Source: Bacteroidota bacterium
GTDB taxonomy: Bacteria; Bacteroidota; Bacteroidia; Bacteroidales; FEN-979
DNA: 41,906 bases
Reading direction: 5' to 3'
Assembly: GCA_026391735.1 (NCBI GenBank)
Contig: JAPLDL010000024.1
Span: forward strand, 1-41,906
Shown here: piece after piece, positions 17,235 through 25,947 of the stretch
Numbering within the stretch: position 1 is the first letter of the stretch
Layout: the number at the start of each line of letters is the position of its first letter
Notes under the pieces: generated by a model
Told to the model about the DNA's origin: nothing
The model's database searches: none
The model's input: only the letters and a program-made list of their open reading frames with translations
Translations under genes and position numbers: made by a program

Positions 17235-18437
17235 ATGCGACAGATTAAGAACAGACTGGTTTTATTGTTGGTTTGCACCTTTGTGATTTCGGATTTATTT
17301 GCACAATTACCGCCTGAGCCTACCGATGGTTCAAGGGTGATATCAACTTCAGTGCCTTTTTTGATGATTGCGCCTGATGCAAGGGCAGGGGGTATGGGAA
17401 ATACCGGTGCAGCAACCTCTCCCGATGTGTATTCGATGTTCTGGAATCCTGCGAAATATGCATTCTGTGAAAAGACCATCGGTATAGGTATAGGATATGT
17501 TCCCTGGCTCAGGGGACTGGTAAATGATATTGGACTGGCATCTTTGTACGGCTATGGAAAAATTGGCGATAAACAGGCTATTGCCATGTCGCTCAGGTTT
17601 TTCTCCATGGGAGAAATTCAGTATACCGATAAGAACGGAAAAGATTTGGGCAACTACAAGCCCAATGAACTGGCCGTTGATGCAACCTATTCCAGGAAAT
17701 TTTCCAGGGAGATCGCCGGGGCTGTTGCCGCCCGGTTCATATACTCAAACCTTATCCCGGGATATAATGCCTATGACGCGAGCGTAAAGCCCGGTTACTC
17801 CGTTGCAGCCGACATTGCGTTCTATTACCGGCATCCCATGGAAATAAAAGGAACCAGCGGAGGTATCATTGCGTTCGGATTTGTAATTTCAAATATCGGG
17901 GCAAAGATATCCTACAGCAGTTCATCTGTCCAGAGTAATTTCATCCCGACCAACCTCAGGATAGGTCCTTCTTTTTCTCTAAACATAGATGATTACAACA
18001 CAGTTTCTTTTGGCTTTGACCTGAACAAGCTTCTTGTGCCCACACCACCGGTAACCCAGTATGACAGTGCTTCGAAAACCTATGTGATCATCAAAGGGAT
18101 GGATAACAATGTTTCGGCCATCCGCGGTATGTACCAGTCCTTTTATGATGCACCATACGGCTTTAAGGAAGAGCTCCAGGAAATTACACTTTCTGCCTCA
18201 GCCGAGTACTGGTATAATAAACTCTTTTCGATCCGTTGTGGCTATTTTTACGAGTCTAAATACAAAGGTGACAGGCAGTTCTTTACTCTGGGAGCAGGAT
18301 TAAGGTATAATGTCTTCGGACTGGATTTCTCCTACCTCATACCGATAAAGAATAACAACCCCCTGCAGAACACCATGCAGTTTACTCTGCTGTTCAATTT
18401 TGATACGCAGAAGAAGGAGAAACAGTCGTCGCAATAG
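17235..18437 (+). CDS. porV: T9SS outer-membrane protein PorV (LptO)
   Basis: A 400-aa outer-membrane beta-barrel of the FadL-like group. The signal peptide ends at LFAQ (about residue 23/24). The mature N terminus has the PorV signature VPFLMIAPDARAGGMGNTGAATSPDVYSMFWNPAKYAF. PorV binds the sorting domain of cargo leaving the SprA translocon and shuttles it to PorU. The C-terminal strands end in FTLLFNF before a short charged tail. It directly follows the two porU genes, and ispF follows after a 39-bp gap. A porU-porV-ispF order is, as I recall, also found in Porphyromonas gingivalis, but I could not check this. Confidence 0.95.
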   Translation: MRQIKNRLVLLLVCTFVISDLFAQLPPEPTDGSRVISTSVPFLMIAPDARAGGMGNTGAATSPDVYSMFWNPAKYAFCEKTIGIGIGYVPWLRGLVNDIGLASLYGYGKIGDKQAIAMSLRFFSMGEIQYTDKNGKDLGNYKPNELAVDATYSRKFSREIAGAVAARFIYSNLIPGYNAYDASVKPGYSVAADIAFYYRHPMEIKGTSGGIIAFGFVISNIGAKISYSSSSVQSNFIPTNLRIGPSFSLNIDDYNTVSFGFDLNKLLVPTPPVTQYDSASKTYVIIKGMDNNVSAIRGMYQSFYDAPYGFKEELQEITLSASAEYWYNKLFSIRCGYFYESKYKGDRQFFTLGAGLRYNVFGLDFSYLIPIKNNNPLQNTMQFTLLFNFDTQKKEKQSSQ

Positions 18438-18440
18438 TAA

Positions 18441-18471
18441 TTGATATCAGACATCTGATATCTGACATCGA
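18441..18471. repeat. Heptamer repeat ATCTGA(C/T) with inverted repeat
   Basis: The gap between porV and ispF contains GATATCAGA (18443-18451), two bases, then TCTGATATC (18454-18462), a perfect 9-bp inverted repeat. ATCTGAT and ATCTGAC follow each other with 7-bp period. The same motif family recurs downstream of rplI at 25847-25897. Confidence 0.75.
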
Positions 18472-18476
18472 ATCTC

Positions 18477-18959
18477 ATGAGAATCGGTTTCGGGTTTGAC
18501 ACCCACAAACTTGAGGAAGGCTGCACGTTCACAATGGGAGGTGTCAAATTAGAGCATTCCAAAGGCGCTTCCGGTCATTCCGATGCAGATGTACTGATCC
18601 ACGCGATCATTGATTCTTTGCTTGGGGCTGCGGGGCTTCCCGACATCGGACAACAGTTCCCCGACACATCATCTGAATACAAAGGCATTGACAGCAGCAT
18701 ATTGCTGAAGAGGACCCTTGAACTGATCAGGGATGCAGGATACGGGATAGGGAATATCGACTGCACGATTGTCCTTCAGAAACCAAAGATTTCTGCAATC
18801 ATCCCATCCATTATCACGTCTCTATCCGGAGCCCTTGAGATCAGCCCCGGCCAGATCAATGTCAAAGCCAAAACCAGCGAGAAGCTCGGGTTTATCGGCA
18901 GGGAAGAAGGGGTTTCGGCTTACGCGGTAGCCTTGCTCCAAAGCCTTAACTGTGAGTAA
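18477..18959 (+). CDS. ispF: 2-C-methyl-D-erythritol 2,4-cyclodiphosphate synthase
   Basis: A 160-aa cytoplasmic enzyme that cyclises CDP-methylerythritol 2-phosphate in the MEP isoprenoid pathway. The metal site is visible as FDTH (Asp8, His10) and His42 in HSDADVLIHAIIDSLLGA. The signatures DIGQQFPDT, NIDCTIVLQKPK and the C-terminal KAKTSEKLGFIGREEGVSAYAV are all present. Length and residues are normal for a homotrimeric IspF. It is the last gene of the rightward T9SS run and converges with the large surface-protein gene, leaving a 24-bp gap. Confidence 0.97.
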   Translation: MRIGFGFDTHKLEEGCTFTMGGVKLEHSKGASGHSDADVLIHAIIDSLLGAAGLPDIGQQFPDTSSEYKGIDSSILLKRTLELIRDAGYGIGNIDCTIVLQKPKISAIIPSIITSLSGALEISPGQINVKAKTSEKLGFIGREEGVSAYAVALLQSLNCE

Positions 18960-18983
18960 TTCCGCTCCTGATCAACGTTTATC

Positions 18984-21900
18984 TCAGTCTTTGATACATC
19001 TCACCGGCAAGGCGTTGGATCGGATCGATTGATAATCCGAAACACTGAAATTGATGAGGTTCATTCCATGTGAAATTGCCTTGGAAGTGCCGGAAGGGGT
19101 TGAAGTCCAGAACATCGTAGCAAATCCGTTTAAAGCCGAGACCTCATTGCTGTAGATCAAGCCGCTTTCTCCTGCCCTGAACCCTGAAATAATGGTATCC
19201 TGGAGAGGTTTGCCTGCAAGAGCCTGGTTCTGGTAATAGTTGAACAGGATCATCCACTCGGCCTGGGTTGGAACATGCCAGCCTGCCATACAAAGGCCTT
19301 GCGAACCGGGTGCCGACTGGTATCTCATCAGCTCGTCCCATTGATACAAACCTCCGTATTCTATGCATTTTGTCGACTCATTATTATAGCAGTATTTTTC
19401 ATTCTGACAGTTGTCGGTCTGGTGCGTGGAAGCAGTCAATTGGTTCCCGAAATTAAGATTGGTTTCCATCCAGCACTGGGTACCCAACCGAACTGTCGTG
19501 TAAGTTTTCCCATCCCTCGCATCGGTCATGGTTTGACCGCATGAAAATAAAGCTGAGGATAGCACATTGATTGTGCGGCTAGCAGAAGCACCGCAGTGAT
19601 ACATGTTTTGGTAAACATACGTGATTGTTTTTATACCAGGCCCTGCTGATGAAGGATTGAAGTAGGTCCCTGTTACCCCCGGCCCCGAATAGGAGCCTCC
19701 CGATGGTATTCCCCCTTTTAGCAGGACCGGTTGGGCGGTCAGATCGGAAATCGTGTCGAAACAGGAGTTAAAACTGACCGCAGGCAGGGGGTTTACAGTT
19801 AACGCTTCAATATTGCTGTTTGCAGGATTCCCTGTTGTGCATTGCAAGCTTGAGGCCAGCTGGCAATTCACAACATCTCCGTTCAATGGGATACAGGTGA
19901 ATACGGATGAGTTACTCCCTGCTGGCAATCCGTTCACCTTCCATGCATAAACCGGCGCATCTCCAGGGTTTACAGCCGCCGCAGTGAAAGTAGAGGAAGT
20001 TCCGGCACATACGGTATATGATGGGGCTGAAATGCTTACACTGACAGGAAGCAGGGAAATCACATTCATTGTTTCAGCGTTGCTTGTTGCCGGGTTGTTT
20101 GTGGTGCAGCTGAGACTCGATGTCAGGTTAAAAGAAACAACATCCCCGTTTACGGGTGTGTATGTAAATATCGTGGTTCCGGTCAATGCAACTGATCCGT
20201 TCACCTTCCATTCATACACAGGTAATACCCCGGGGTTGACAGGCATTGCATTGAATGTGACCGCTGTGCCTGAACATACATTGTTCCCTGAAGCTGTGAT
20301 GCTTACGCTGACTGCCGAAACAGGTGTCACGGTAATGGGAAGCTGGTTACTAATGGCCGGGTTACCGGTGGTGCATGGCAGGTCGGAAGTCATCTCGCAG
20401 CCCACAACATCCCCATTCAGCGGTATGTAAGTGAATACGGATGAGTTTGTCCCGGCTGCCGCACCATTCACCTTCCATGCGTAAACTGGGGCATTTCCCG
20501 GGTTGACCGGTGCAGCAGTAAAGGTCACTGCTGTGCCTGCGCATACTGTTGTTACCGACCCTGAGATGCTCAGGCTCACAGGCATCACAGGCATCACCGT
20601 CATGGCAATCTGATTGCTTGAAGCAGGGTTGTTGGTGGTGCAACCGAAACTGGATGTCAAATCGCAGGAAACGATATCCCCGTCGGCCGGTATGTAAGTG
20701 AATGTGTTTGAATTGGAACCTGATGCAGAACCGTTGACCTTCCAGACGTAAACCGGCGCATTCCCCGGATTTATTGGTGTTGCAGTATAAGTCACCGATG
20801 TACCTGCACAGACTGTATGTACGGGAGTGCCGATGGTAACGGAAACAGGCATCGTTTGTTCCCTGGTAACAATTATAGTGTCTGAACCTGTGCAATCGTT
20901 TGAAGATCTGACGAGCAGGGAATATATGCCGCCTGTGCTCACTGTGATCGTCGGCAAAGTGGATCCTGTGCTCCAGAGGTAAGAAGCATAAGGGCCTCCT
21001 GTTGATGAAAGGGTCACCATGGAACCTGAGCAAAAGCTTATATCAGGACCAAGATTCGGATGAGGTGAATTATTAACTATGAGATTGATGGTGTCGTAAG
21101 CGATGCATTGAGCGTTGGTTGCTTTAACCCAATACTGCCCGGCGGTGCCTGTAGTGATGGTCTGGGTAGTGGCGCCGGTATTCCAGAGATAGGTACTCCA
21201 GCCTGAACCTGCATCGAAGGTAGCCGAATTACCCTGGCAAACGGCAACATCAGGCCCGAGGTTTAGGCCGGCAAAATCGGAAAAATAACCATAACTGCAG
21301 CCTCCCCCGACATCACCAATAAGCAGTCCGAGGTGAAATGCTCCCGCTGTATTGGTAATGGTAACAACGGTGCCGACAGGTATCTGGGAGAGGGAAAACG
21401 TTTTATTGGCTGTTTGCCAGTTCCCCCCGGTACCGGGGACCACCGCAAAGTCGGAAGTTGTTATCATTGTGGAATTTCCATTTAATAAAAAGCTGCTGGT
21501 ATATGGGGTCTGAGTCGCGATCTGGACCCCCAGCTGCTGGTTGGTGGTTCTTGTGAAAACTACCTGGGTTGAACCGTTGCAGTTTATTGAAGGGATAAGG
21601 GCCGAGCCGAGTTCACAACCGAATCCGGAAGTCTCGTAAACATAAACAGGAAATGAGGCCGATATCGAGGCAGATGGATTTGTAATATCGTGATCATATA
21701 ATTGTCCCTTGTTAAGAGTTGCGATCGGGGTGCTGCTACCATCAATATAAACGTTGGTATTATCCTGCGTAGCCACTATAAAAGCCCTGTTCCCGTCGTT
21801 GGTAAGGTTTCCCCTGATCACAACATAATCAGTCCCGGTGATCTCGACAGGCACGATCTGGTCACCTACGAGGTCGGCGCAGCCTGTGATACCATGAAGG

Positions 21901-22610
21901 AGGTCATCTGTCTGGGTGATTGCGATAGGGTTGTTTGAAACGACGGTGGTGCCCCAAAGGTGGTTGGCAGCAGCCTGGGATGTGGCAACGCCCGACCATG
22001 TCTGGCCCCGGTTCAGGGTGACAGGGAAGGTCACCCCTGCAGAATGTCCCACAATAGGTTTTGTTGGTGTAATATTGAGAATGGTATTATCCAAGGTGGC
22101 GACAATGTCGAAAGCATTATAGGGAACCGGAGTGTAACCTGTGGCATTATTAAAGAAATTCTGGGTTGGAATGATAAAATTGGTCCCGACTGAATTTCTC
22201 CCTTTCAGGGTAAAGATCTCCGGGTTGCAATTGCAATAAGTACTGGCAACTTCATAATAGATACTGACAGGAGTGGTAGCAATAATGTGTATGCCGTAAG
22301 TAAGCAATGTATTGGGGGGTTTATTCTCCACCATGTCAAGGAAGGGTGACAGGTCTACAGTCTGAAAACCGCTTGCAGGTATTGAAACCACGATGGGAGT
22401 GAAGGATGAATTTGCAGGCTCCGAAACCGTGACCGTGGAAGCCTGATCATAAGTGGATATCCTGAGGTAAATGGGTATATCCATATTGTATGATCCATAC
22501 TTGGAAACTTCGGGGGCTACAAACCAGAATTCCGTATCCTTTTGAGAGAAAACTTTGATTTCCGGGAAGATCAGGATGATCAGGATCAACAATGTAAGGT
22601 ATCGCGACAT
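18984..22610 (-). CDS. Large secreted protein: IgGFc-binding-like domain, four Ig-like repeats, FISUMP domain
   Basis: A 1208-aa exported protein of unknown role. The signal peptide ends near VFSQ (residues 21-23). Residues roughly 30-440 resemble the IgGFc-binding-like N-terminal domain common in Bacteroidota surface proteins (DTEFWFVAPE, ISTYDQASTVTV, IYYEVASTYCNC, WSGVATSQAAANHLWGTTV). Two Ig/PKD-like segments follow (LGPDVAVCQGNSATF and LGPDISFCSGSMVTL). Residues about 587-940 are four repeats of about 88 aa, each with VCAGT or VCSGT, PVYxWKVNG, and GDxVxxxLTSxxxCTTxNPAxSN. After another beta domain, residues about 1021-1208 form a FISUMP domain (DGKTYTTVRLGTQCWMETNL, YQWDELMRYQ, GLCMAGWHVPTQAEW). 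I see no T9SS sorting domain at the C terminus. The function, perhaps adhesion, is inferred only from domain types. Confidence 0.8.
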   Translation of the reverse strand: MSRYLTLLILIILIFPEIKVFSQKDTEFWFVAPEVSKYGSYNMDIPIYLRISTYDQASTVTVSEPANSSFTPIVVSIPASGFQTVDLSPFLDMVENKPPNTLLTYGIHIIATTPVSIYYEVASTYCNCNPEIFTLKGRNSVGTNFIIPTQNFFNNATGYTPVPYNAFDIVATLDNTILNITPTKPIVGHSAGVTFPVTLNRGQTWSGVATSQAAANHLWGTTVVSNNPIAITQTDDLLHGITGCADLVGDQIVPVEITGTDYVVIRGNLTNDGNRAFIVATQDNTNVYIDGSSTPIATLNKGQLYDHDITNPSASISASFPVYVYETSGFGCELGSALIPSINCNGSTQVVFTRTTNQQLGVQIATQTPYTSSFLLNGNSTMITTSDFAVVPGTGGNWQTANKTFSLSQIPVGTVVTITNTAGAFHLGLLIGDVGGGCSYGYFSDFAGLNLGPDVAVCQGNSATFDAGSGWSTYLWNTGATTQTITTGTAGQYWVKATNAQCIAYDTINLIVNNSPHPNLGPDISFCSGSMVTLSSTGGPYASYLWSTGSTLPTITVSTGGIYSLLVRSSNDCTGSDTIIVTREQTMPVSVTIGTPVHTVCAGTSVTYTATPINPGNAPVYVWKVNGSASGSNSNTFTYIPADGDIVSCDLTSSFGCTTNNPASSNQIAMTVMPVMPVSLSISGSVTTVCAGTAVTFTAAPVNPGNAPVYAWKVNGAAAGTNSSVFTYIPLNGDVVGCEMTSDLPCTTGNPAISNQLPITVTPVSAVSVSITASGNNVCSGTAVTFNAMPVNPGVLPVYEWKVNGSVALTGTTIFTYTPVNGDVVSFNLTSSLSCTTNNPATSNAETMNVISLLPVSVSISAPSYTVCAGTSSTFTAAAVNPGDAPVYAWKVNGLPAGSNSSVFTCIPLNGDVVNCQLASSLQCTTGNPANSNIEALTVNPLPAVSFNSCFDTISDLTAQPVLLKGGIPSGGSYSGPGVTGTYFNPSSAGPGIKTITYVYQNMYHCGASASRTINVLSSALFSCGQTMTDARDGKTYTTVRLGTQCWMETNLNFGNQLTASTHQTDNCQNEKYCYNNESTKCIEYGGLYQWDELMRYQSAPGSQGLCMAGWHVPTQAEWMILFNYYQNQALAGKPLQDTIISGFRAGESGLIYSNEVSALNGFATMFWTSTPSGTSKAISHGMNLINFSVSDYQSIRSNALPVRCIKD

Positions 22611-22665
22611 TTTAGTTCCCGGGATTTTGACCGGTGTAATAAGACCACCATAGATTGAGAAGGAT

Positions 22666-22691
22666 CAAAAATACGAATTTTATATTTACAA
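22666..22691 (-). promoter_or_regulatory. Possible promoter of the 1208-aa surface protein gene
   Basis: On the minus strand 22673-22666 is TATTTTTG, an exact TAnnTTTG. The nearest upstream TTG (22691-22689) leaves only a 15-bp spacer, so just the -7 element is persuasive. The start site would be about 50 nt before the start codon. Confidence 0.35.
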
Positions 22692-22711
22692 TTCCATCAT
22701 CTATTGTTTGG

Positions 22712-24574
22712 TCATTCACTCTTCCCATAGACCCTGATTTCCATATCATCCGCCATGAAAGTTCCTTTTCCCGGGTTCCATAAATAGAGTTTCAGCAGGG
22801 CGTTGGGGTTGGTGATCCGGGGAAGGTTGAATGAATAATTTACTGGCCTCCAAGTGCCAGGCTCTGAAAGAGGAATCTCATTCAACCGGAACGCGTTATA
22901 ATAATTGTATGAACGGTTAATGCTGTCGATGGCGACGACGAACATAGCCTGGTTTGAAGCTTCAGGGATGCTGTCATACAGCTTAAGGCCAATTTCGCAA
23001 TACAGCGGTGATGGAACTTTAGAAAGGCAGCCGTAATGAATTTCAATACCAGGCCCGAATTCGCAGTTTTTCGTAAACAGGAATGCTTTCTTACCGGATG
23101 CTTTACAAGCTGCCAGCATCCATGGATCCTGGTTTATCCAGTTGGGCTGGGGCTTGTCAAAACTATTTTCAAAGCTTGCAAGCGGATGATCGAGATCAGC
23201 CTTGTAGAATGGTACTTCGGTACCTCCTCCGAAACACTCACGGTACTTATAGGAGGTCCTGAGAAAAACATGGAAATATTTTACCCGGTTCATATTATCC
23301 CTTCCGATATATCCCTCGCTGTATTGCCAGGTTTGGAAAAGGTTCAGGCAGATACAGGCATAAACGAAGAAAAATGATACCAGCCTGAGCTTTTCGCCGG
23401 CTGTGCGGCTCAGGGTTGATGCGATCAGTACTGCGAAAATCCCGTAAAAATCGATCATGGGTCTTTGCCCGAAGCCGTCGCTGTAGTACCAGCACCACCA
23501 GGAGGAGCTGGTATAGACAACCAGAAAAAGGAAAAGGAAGAATACCGGAATGTTCCGATGTTTTTGACCGGGCATGTGGAAAATGCCTATTACCGGAAGC
23601 AGCATCAGTGGTGTATAGACGAACCATCCCCGGCGAAAAGAGAAAAGGAAGTCGGCAATATGTGGTTTCATAAAATAAAAGCCTTCATCAGGGTATGACC
23701 TGATGATCCATTGCCCCGATTGAAGATGCCACAACAGCGGCTGTAAGGCAAGAAGTGCGATCAGTGCGAACAGGAACCAAGGGCGTCGGGCCGGCAGGAT
23801 CTTTTTCAGGAAGGCTGATACCGGAGTTCCTTTAAGAAACAGGGGTAGGGCAGCAAGGACCAGGATGTTCACGGGCCTCAGCAGTATGATGAATGCAAGC
23901 AGGAATCCGGCCCGGAATCTGAGGCTGTTCGAGGCTGCATCGTTGCACTGCATACAGGTCCAAATGAAAGCGGTAACCGCGAAGAAGGAGAACGTATGCG
24001 ACATCGAAGGTTGCCCCAGAGAGTAATAGAACAGGTTAGTCCCGGCCAGGACCGCGAGCATGACGAAAGCAGTAACATCCTCGCTGAAACTGAAGCTGAG
24101 AAGGATCTTCCTCATACAGTTTATCCCGACAAAAAGATAGAAAAGGGATCCCAGACCGGCGAAAAACTGGAACCAGAAGCTTAGCCCATCGAGGTTCCCA
24201 CCACTGATCCACGAGAAAAACCATCCGCAGACAAAAAAAGGCAACAGTAAAATCGCTTCGCCTGAAAAATACTTATTGATCTGCTTTGTTCCCTGCTGGC
24301 TGAGATATTTGGGGTTATAGTCGGGCCTGCCGTAAAATTTTCGTTCGGCTGAGGTAAATTTCTCCCATGAAGGATCTGAGTAAATGATCAATGAAGGGAG
24401 ATAAGCGTAATATCCTATGCCGTCGCTTGAGATGATGCTGCGCCATCCTTTGCCATCTCCGCCAATGAACCTTGTCCATACAAACAATGCGATCAGGGCA
24501 AGGGAAATTAGGATCAAAGCCAGCTTGGAAGAATTGCCGGGTTTTTTCGAATCAAAACGGAGCGTTGATGTCAT
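22712..24574 (-). CDS. Polytopic membrane protein, putative GT-C-type glycosyltransferase
   Basis: A 620-aa inner-membrane protein. The first 430 or so residues contain about 10-12 hydrophobic segments, beginning at residues 18-36. An acidic and aromatic loop after the first segment (SSDGIGYYAYLPSLII) resembles the first periplasmic loop of GT-C enzymes, where the catalytic Asp sits. The last 170 residues are soluble and beta-rich (ending TFMADDMEIRVYGKSE) and look like a carbohydrate-binding-type sandwich facing the periplasm. I infer a lipid-linked sugar transferase, but no single motif proves it and substrate and acceptor are unknown. It lies upstream of the large surface-protein gene on the same strand with a 101-bp gap and diverges from the ribosomal-protein operon. 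Confidence 0.6.
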   Translation of the reverse strand: MTSTLRFDSKKPGNSSKLALILISLALIALFVWTRFIGGDGKGWRSIISSDGIGYYAYLPSLIIYSDPSWEKFTSAERKFYGRPDYNPKYLSQQGTKQINKYFSGEAILLLPFFVCGWFFSWISGGNLDGLSFWFQFFAGLGSLFYLFVGINCMRKILLSFSFSEDVTAFVMLAVLAGTNLFYYSLGQPSMSHTFSFFAVTAFIWTCMQCNDAASNSLRFRAGFLLAFIILLRPVNILVLAALPLFLKGTPVSAFLKKILPARRPWFLFALIALLALQPLLWHLQSGQWIIRSYPDEGFYFMKPHIADFLFSFRRGWFVYTPLMLLPVIGIFHMPGQKHRNIPVFFLFLFLVVYTSSSWWCWYYSDGFGQRPMIDFYGIFAVLIASTLSRTAGEKLRLVSFFFVYACICLNLFQTWQYSEGYIGRDNMNRVKYFHVFLRTSYKYRECFGGGTEVPFYKADLDHPLASFENSFDKPQPNWINQDPWMLAACKASGKKAFLFTKNCEFGPGIEIHYGCLSKVPSPLYCEIGLKLYDSIPEASNQAMFVVAIDSINRSYNYYNAFRLNEIPLSEPGTWRPVNYSFNLPRITNPNALLKLYLWNPGKGTFMADDMEIRVYGKSE

Positions 24575-24589
24575 CAGTTCTTTGTGACA

Positions 24590-24629
24590 CGTGGCAGGTT
24601 GCAGATGCCACGATCGGGTTTCAAAGATA
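24590..24629 (-). promoter_or_regulatory. -7 element and 5'-end hairpin of the 620-aa membrane protein gene
   Basis: On the minus strand 24629-24622 is TATCTTTG, an exact TAnnTTTG; no TTG is at the expected -33 distance. Directly downstream CGTGGCA/TGCCACG form a perfect 7-bp stem with a 9-nt loop (24590-24612), which would sit at the extreme 5' end of the transcript. A stabilising 5' hairpin is one possible role. Confidence 0.35.
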
Positions 24630-24649
24630 GGGAATTAAATTCCAGATGG

Positions 24650-24681
24650 TTTGGTTATCTCCTTTCTTCTTTGTAATTTTG
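24650..24681 (+). promoter_or_regulatory. Promoter of the rpsF-rpsR-rplI operon
   Basis: TTTG (24650-24653) and TAATTTTG (24674-24681) are both exact matches to the Bacteroidota consensus and are 20 bp apart. Transcription would start near 24688, about 40 nt before rpsF. Confidence 0.7.
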
Positions 24682-24728
24682 CAGCCCGTTTTATAAAACC
24701 AAGTTAAAATCATTAAAATCAACAGGAA

Positions 24729-25091
24729 ATGTTAAACCAGTACGAAACCGTTTTCATTATGACTCCCGTTTTATCTGAAGAACAGATGAAGGAAACGGTA
24801 GAAAAGTATCAGAAGTTCCTCGTCAGTAAAAAGGCCGAGATCATTCACGAGGAACATTGGGGATTGAAAAAGCTCGCCTATCCCATTCAGAAGAAGAGCA
24901 CGGGTTTTTATCATTTGATTGAATACAAAGCCGACCCGACTATTATCCGCGAATGGGAAGTAACCTTTAAACGTGATGAACGAATCCTTCGTTTTCTTAC
25001 GATCGTTCTCGATAAGCATTCACTTGCTTACAACGAGAAAAAGCGTGCAAAATCAAGAGACAGGAAGAAGGAAAAAGAAGTTCAGGAATAA
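24729..25091 (+). CDS. rpsF: 30S ribosomal protein S6
   Basis: A 120-aa ribosomal protein that binds the central domain of 16S rRNA together with S18. The N terminus (MLNQYETVFIMTPVLSEEQ) and the central HWGLKKLAYPIQKKSTGFYHL are typical of Bacteroidota S6. The C terminus is a lysine-rich tail (KKRAKSRDRKKEKE). It is the first gene of the usual rpsF-rpsR-rplI order, with rpsR 18 bp downstream. Confidence 0.98.
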   Translation: MLNQYETVFIMTPVLSEEQMKETVEKYQKFLVSKKAEIIHEEHWGLKKLAYPIQKKSTGFYHLIEYKADPTIIREWEVTFKRDERILRFLTIVLDKHSLAYNEKKRAKSRDRKKEKEVQE

Positions 25092-25109
25092 TCTTAAAAT
25101 TCAGTAAAA

Positions 25110-25382
25110 ATGGCTACACAACAACAAGGCGAAATAAAATATCTAACCCCAATAGCGGTAGATACCAAAAAGAAAAAATACTGCCGTTTCAAGAAGAGCG
25201 GTATAAAGTATATCGATTACAAGGATGCAGACTTTCTGCTCAAGTTTATCAATGAACAAGGTAAGATCCTTCCCCGCCGTATTACCGGCACCTCGACCAA
25301 GTACCAGAGGAAAGTGGCACAGGCTGTGAAACGCGCCCGCCACCTGGCTTTATTACCTTACGTTGCTGACATGTTAAAATAG
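25110..25382 (+). CDS. rpsR: 30S ribosomal protein S18
   Basis: A 90-aa ribosomal protein forming a heterodimer with S6 on the platform of the small subunit. The core [42 protein letters not shown] and the tail [14 protein letters not shown] are diagnostic. The gap to rplI is 12 bp, so the three genes share one transcript. Confidence 0.98.
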   Translation: MATQQQGEIKYLTPIAVDTKKKKYCRFKKSGIKYIDYKDADFLLKFINEQGKILPRRITGTSTKYQRKVAQAVKRARHLALLPYVADMLK

Positions 25383-25394
25383 GAGGGAAGAACG

Positions 25395-25844
25395 ATGGAA
25401 GTTATTTTAAAACAGGATGTTCCCAATCTGGGATATGCGAACGACAAGGTGAATGTTAAACCGGGTTACGCACGTAATTATCTGATCGCTAAAGGTCTTG
25501 CAATCAATGCAACCGAGACTAATAAAAAGATCCTTGCCGAGACAATGAAGCAGAGGGCTCATAAGGAAGAGAAGATCTTCAAGAGTGCCGAAGAACTTGC
25601 CAAAGCACTGGCCAATATTACTGTGAAAATCGGGGCAAAGGCTGCCGAGAGCGGAAAGATCTTCGGATCGGTGAATGCCCTTCAGGTTGCCCAGGCTCTG
25701 AAAGACCAGTTCAATTTCGAAGTTGATCGTCGCAAGATCCATGTCGACCATGAACATATCAAGGAACTTGGAACCTATAAGGCCAAAGTTACCCTTCATA
25801 AAGATCTCCATATAGAGATCAAGTTCGAGGTTTTTGCAGAATAA
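25395..25844 (+). CDS. rplI: 50S ribosomal protein L9
   Basis: A 149-aa two-domain ribosomal protein bound near the L1 stalk, with a role in reading-frame maintenance. The N-terminal domain shows the L9 signature VPNLGYANDKVNVKPGYARNYLI at residues 9-31. It is followed by the long connecting helix and a C-terminal domain (GKIFGSVNALQVAQAL, ending IKFEVFAE). It ends the ribosomal operon and is followed by a palindromic heptamer repeat and a terminator hairpin. Confidence 0.98.
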   Translation: MEVILKQDVPNLGYANDKVNVKPGYARNYLIAKGLAINATETNKKILAETMKQRAHKEEKIFKSAEELAKALANITVKIGAKAAESGKIFGSVNALQVAQALKDQFNFEVDRRKIHVDHEHIKELGTYKAKVTLHKDLHIEIKFEVFAE

Positions 25845-25846
25845 TA

Positions 25847-25897
25847 TCTGACATCTGACATCTGCCATCTGCCATCTGATATCAGATGGCAGATGAT
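25847..25897. repeat. Heptamer array ATCTGAC/ATCTGCC ending in a 30-bp perfect palindrome
   Basis: Just after rplI, ATCTGAC, ATCTGAC, ATCTGCC, ATCTGCC and ATCTGAT follow each other with 7-bp period from 25847. The array then turns back on itself: CATCTGCCATCTGAT (25866-25880) is followed immediately by its exact reverse complement (25881-25895), a 30-bp palindrome without a loop. It belongs to the same family as the repeat at 18441-18471. Confidence 0.9.
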
Positions 25898-25920
25898 GGA
25901 TCAACAAATTTTTTAACTTT

Positions 25921-25947
25921 ATCCCGGAATCAGATCCGGGATTTTTT
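25921..25947 (+). terminator. Terminator hairpin abutting the RNA methyltransferase start codon
   Basis: ATCCCGGA (25921-25928), a 6-nt loop, and TCCGGGAT (25935-25942) form a perfect 8-bp stem. It is followed by a run of six T that ends at 25947, one base before the ATG at 25948. It has the form of an intrinsic terminator for rplI but could also act as an attenuator of the next gene. Confidence 0.7.

Noticed and set aside
20362..21033. 223-codon minus-strand open frame rich in His and Arg
   Set aside because: It is the other frame of the repeated Ig-like region of the 1208-aa surface protein; its periodicity comes from the overlapping real repeats.
24682..24728. Possible S6:S18-binding autoregulatory leader before rpsF
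   Set aside because: The 40-nt leader contains a GTTTTATAAAAC palindrome next to a CCCG, but the full conserved structure of the known S6:S18 motif cannot be recognised with confidence.
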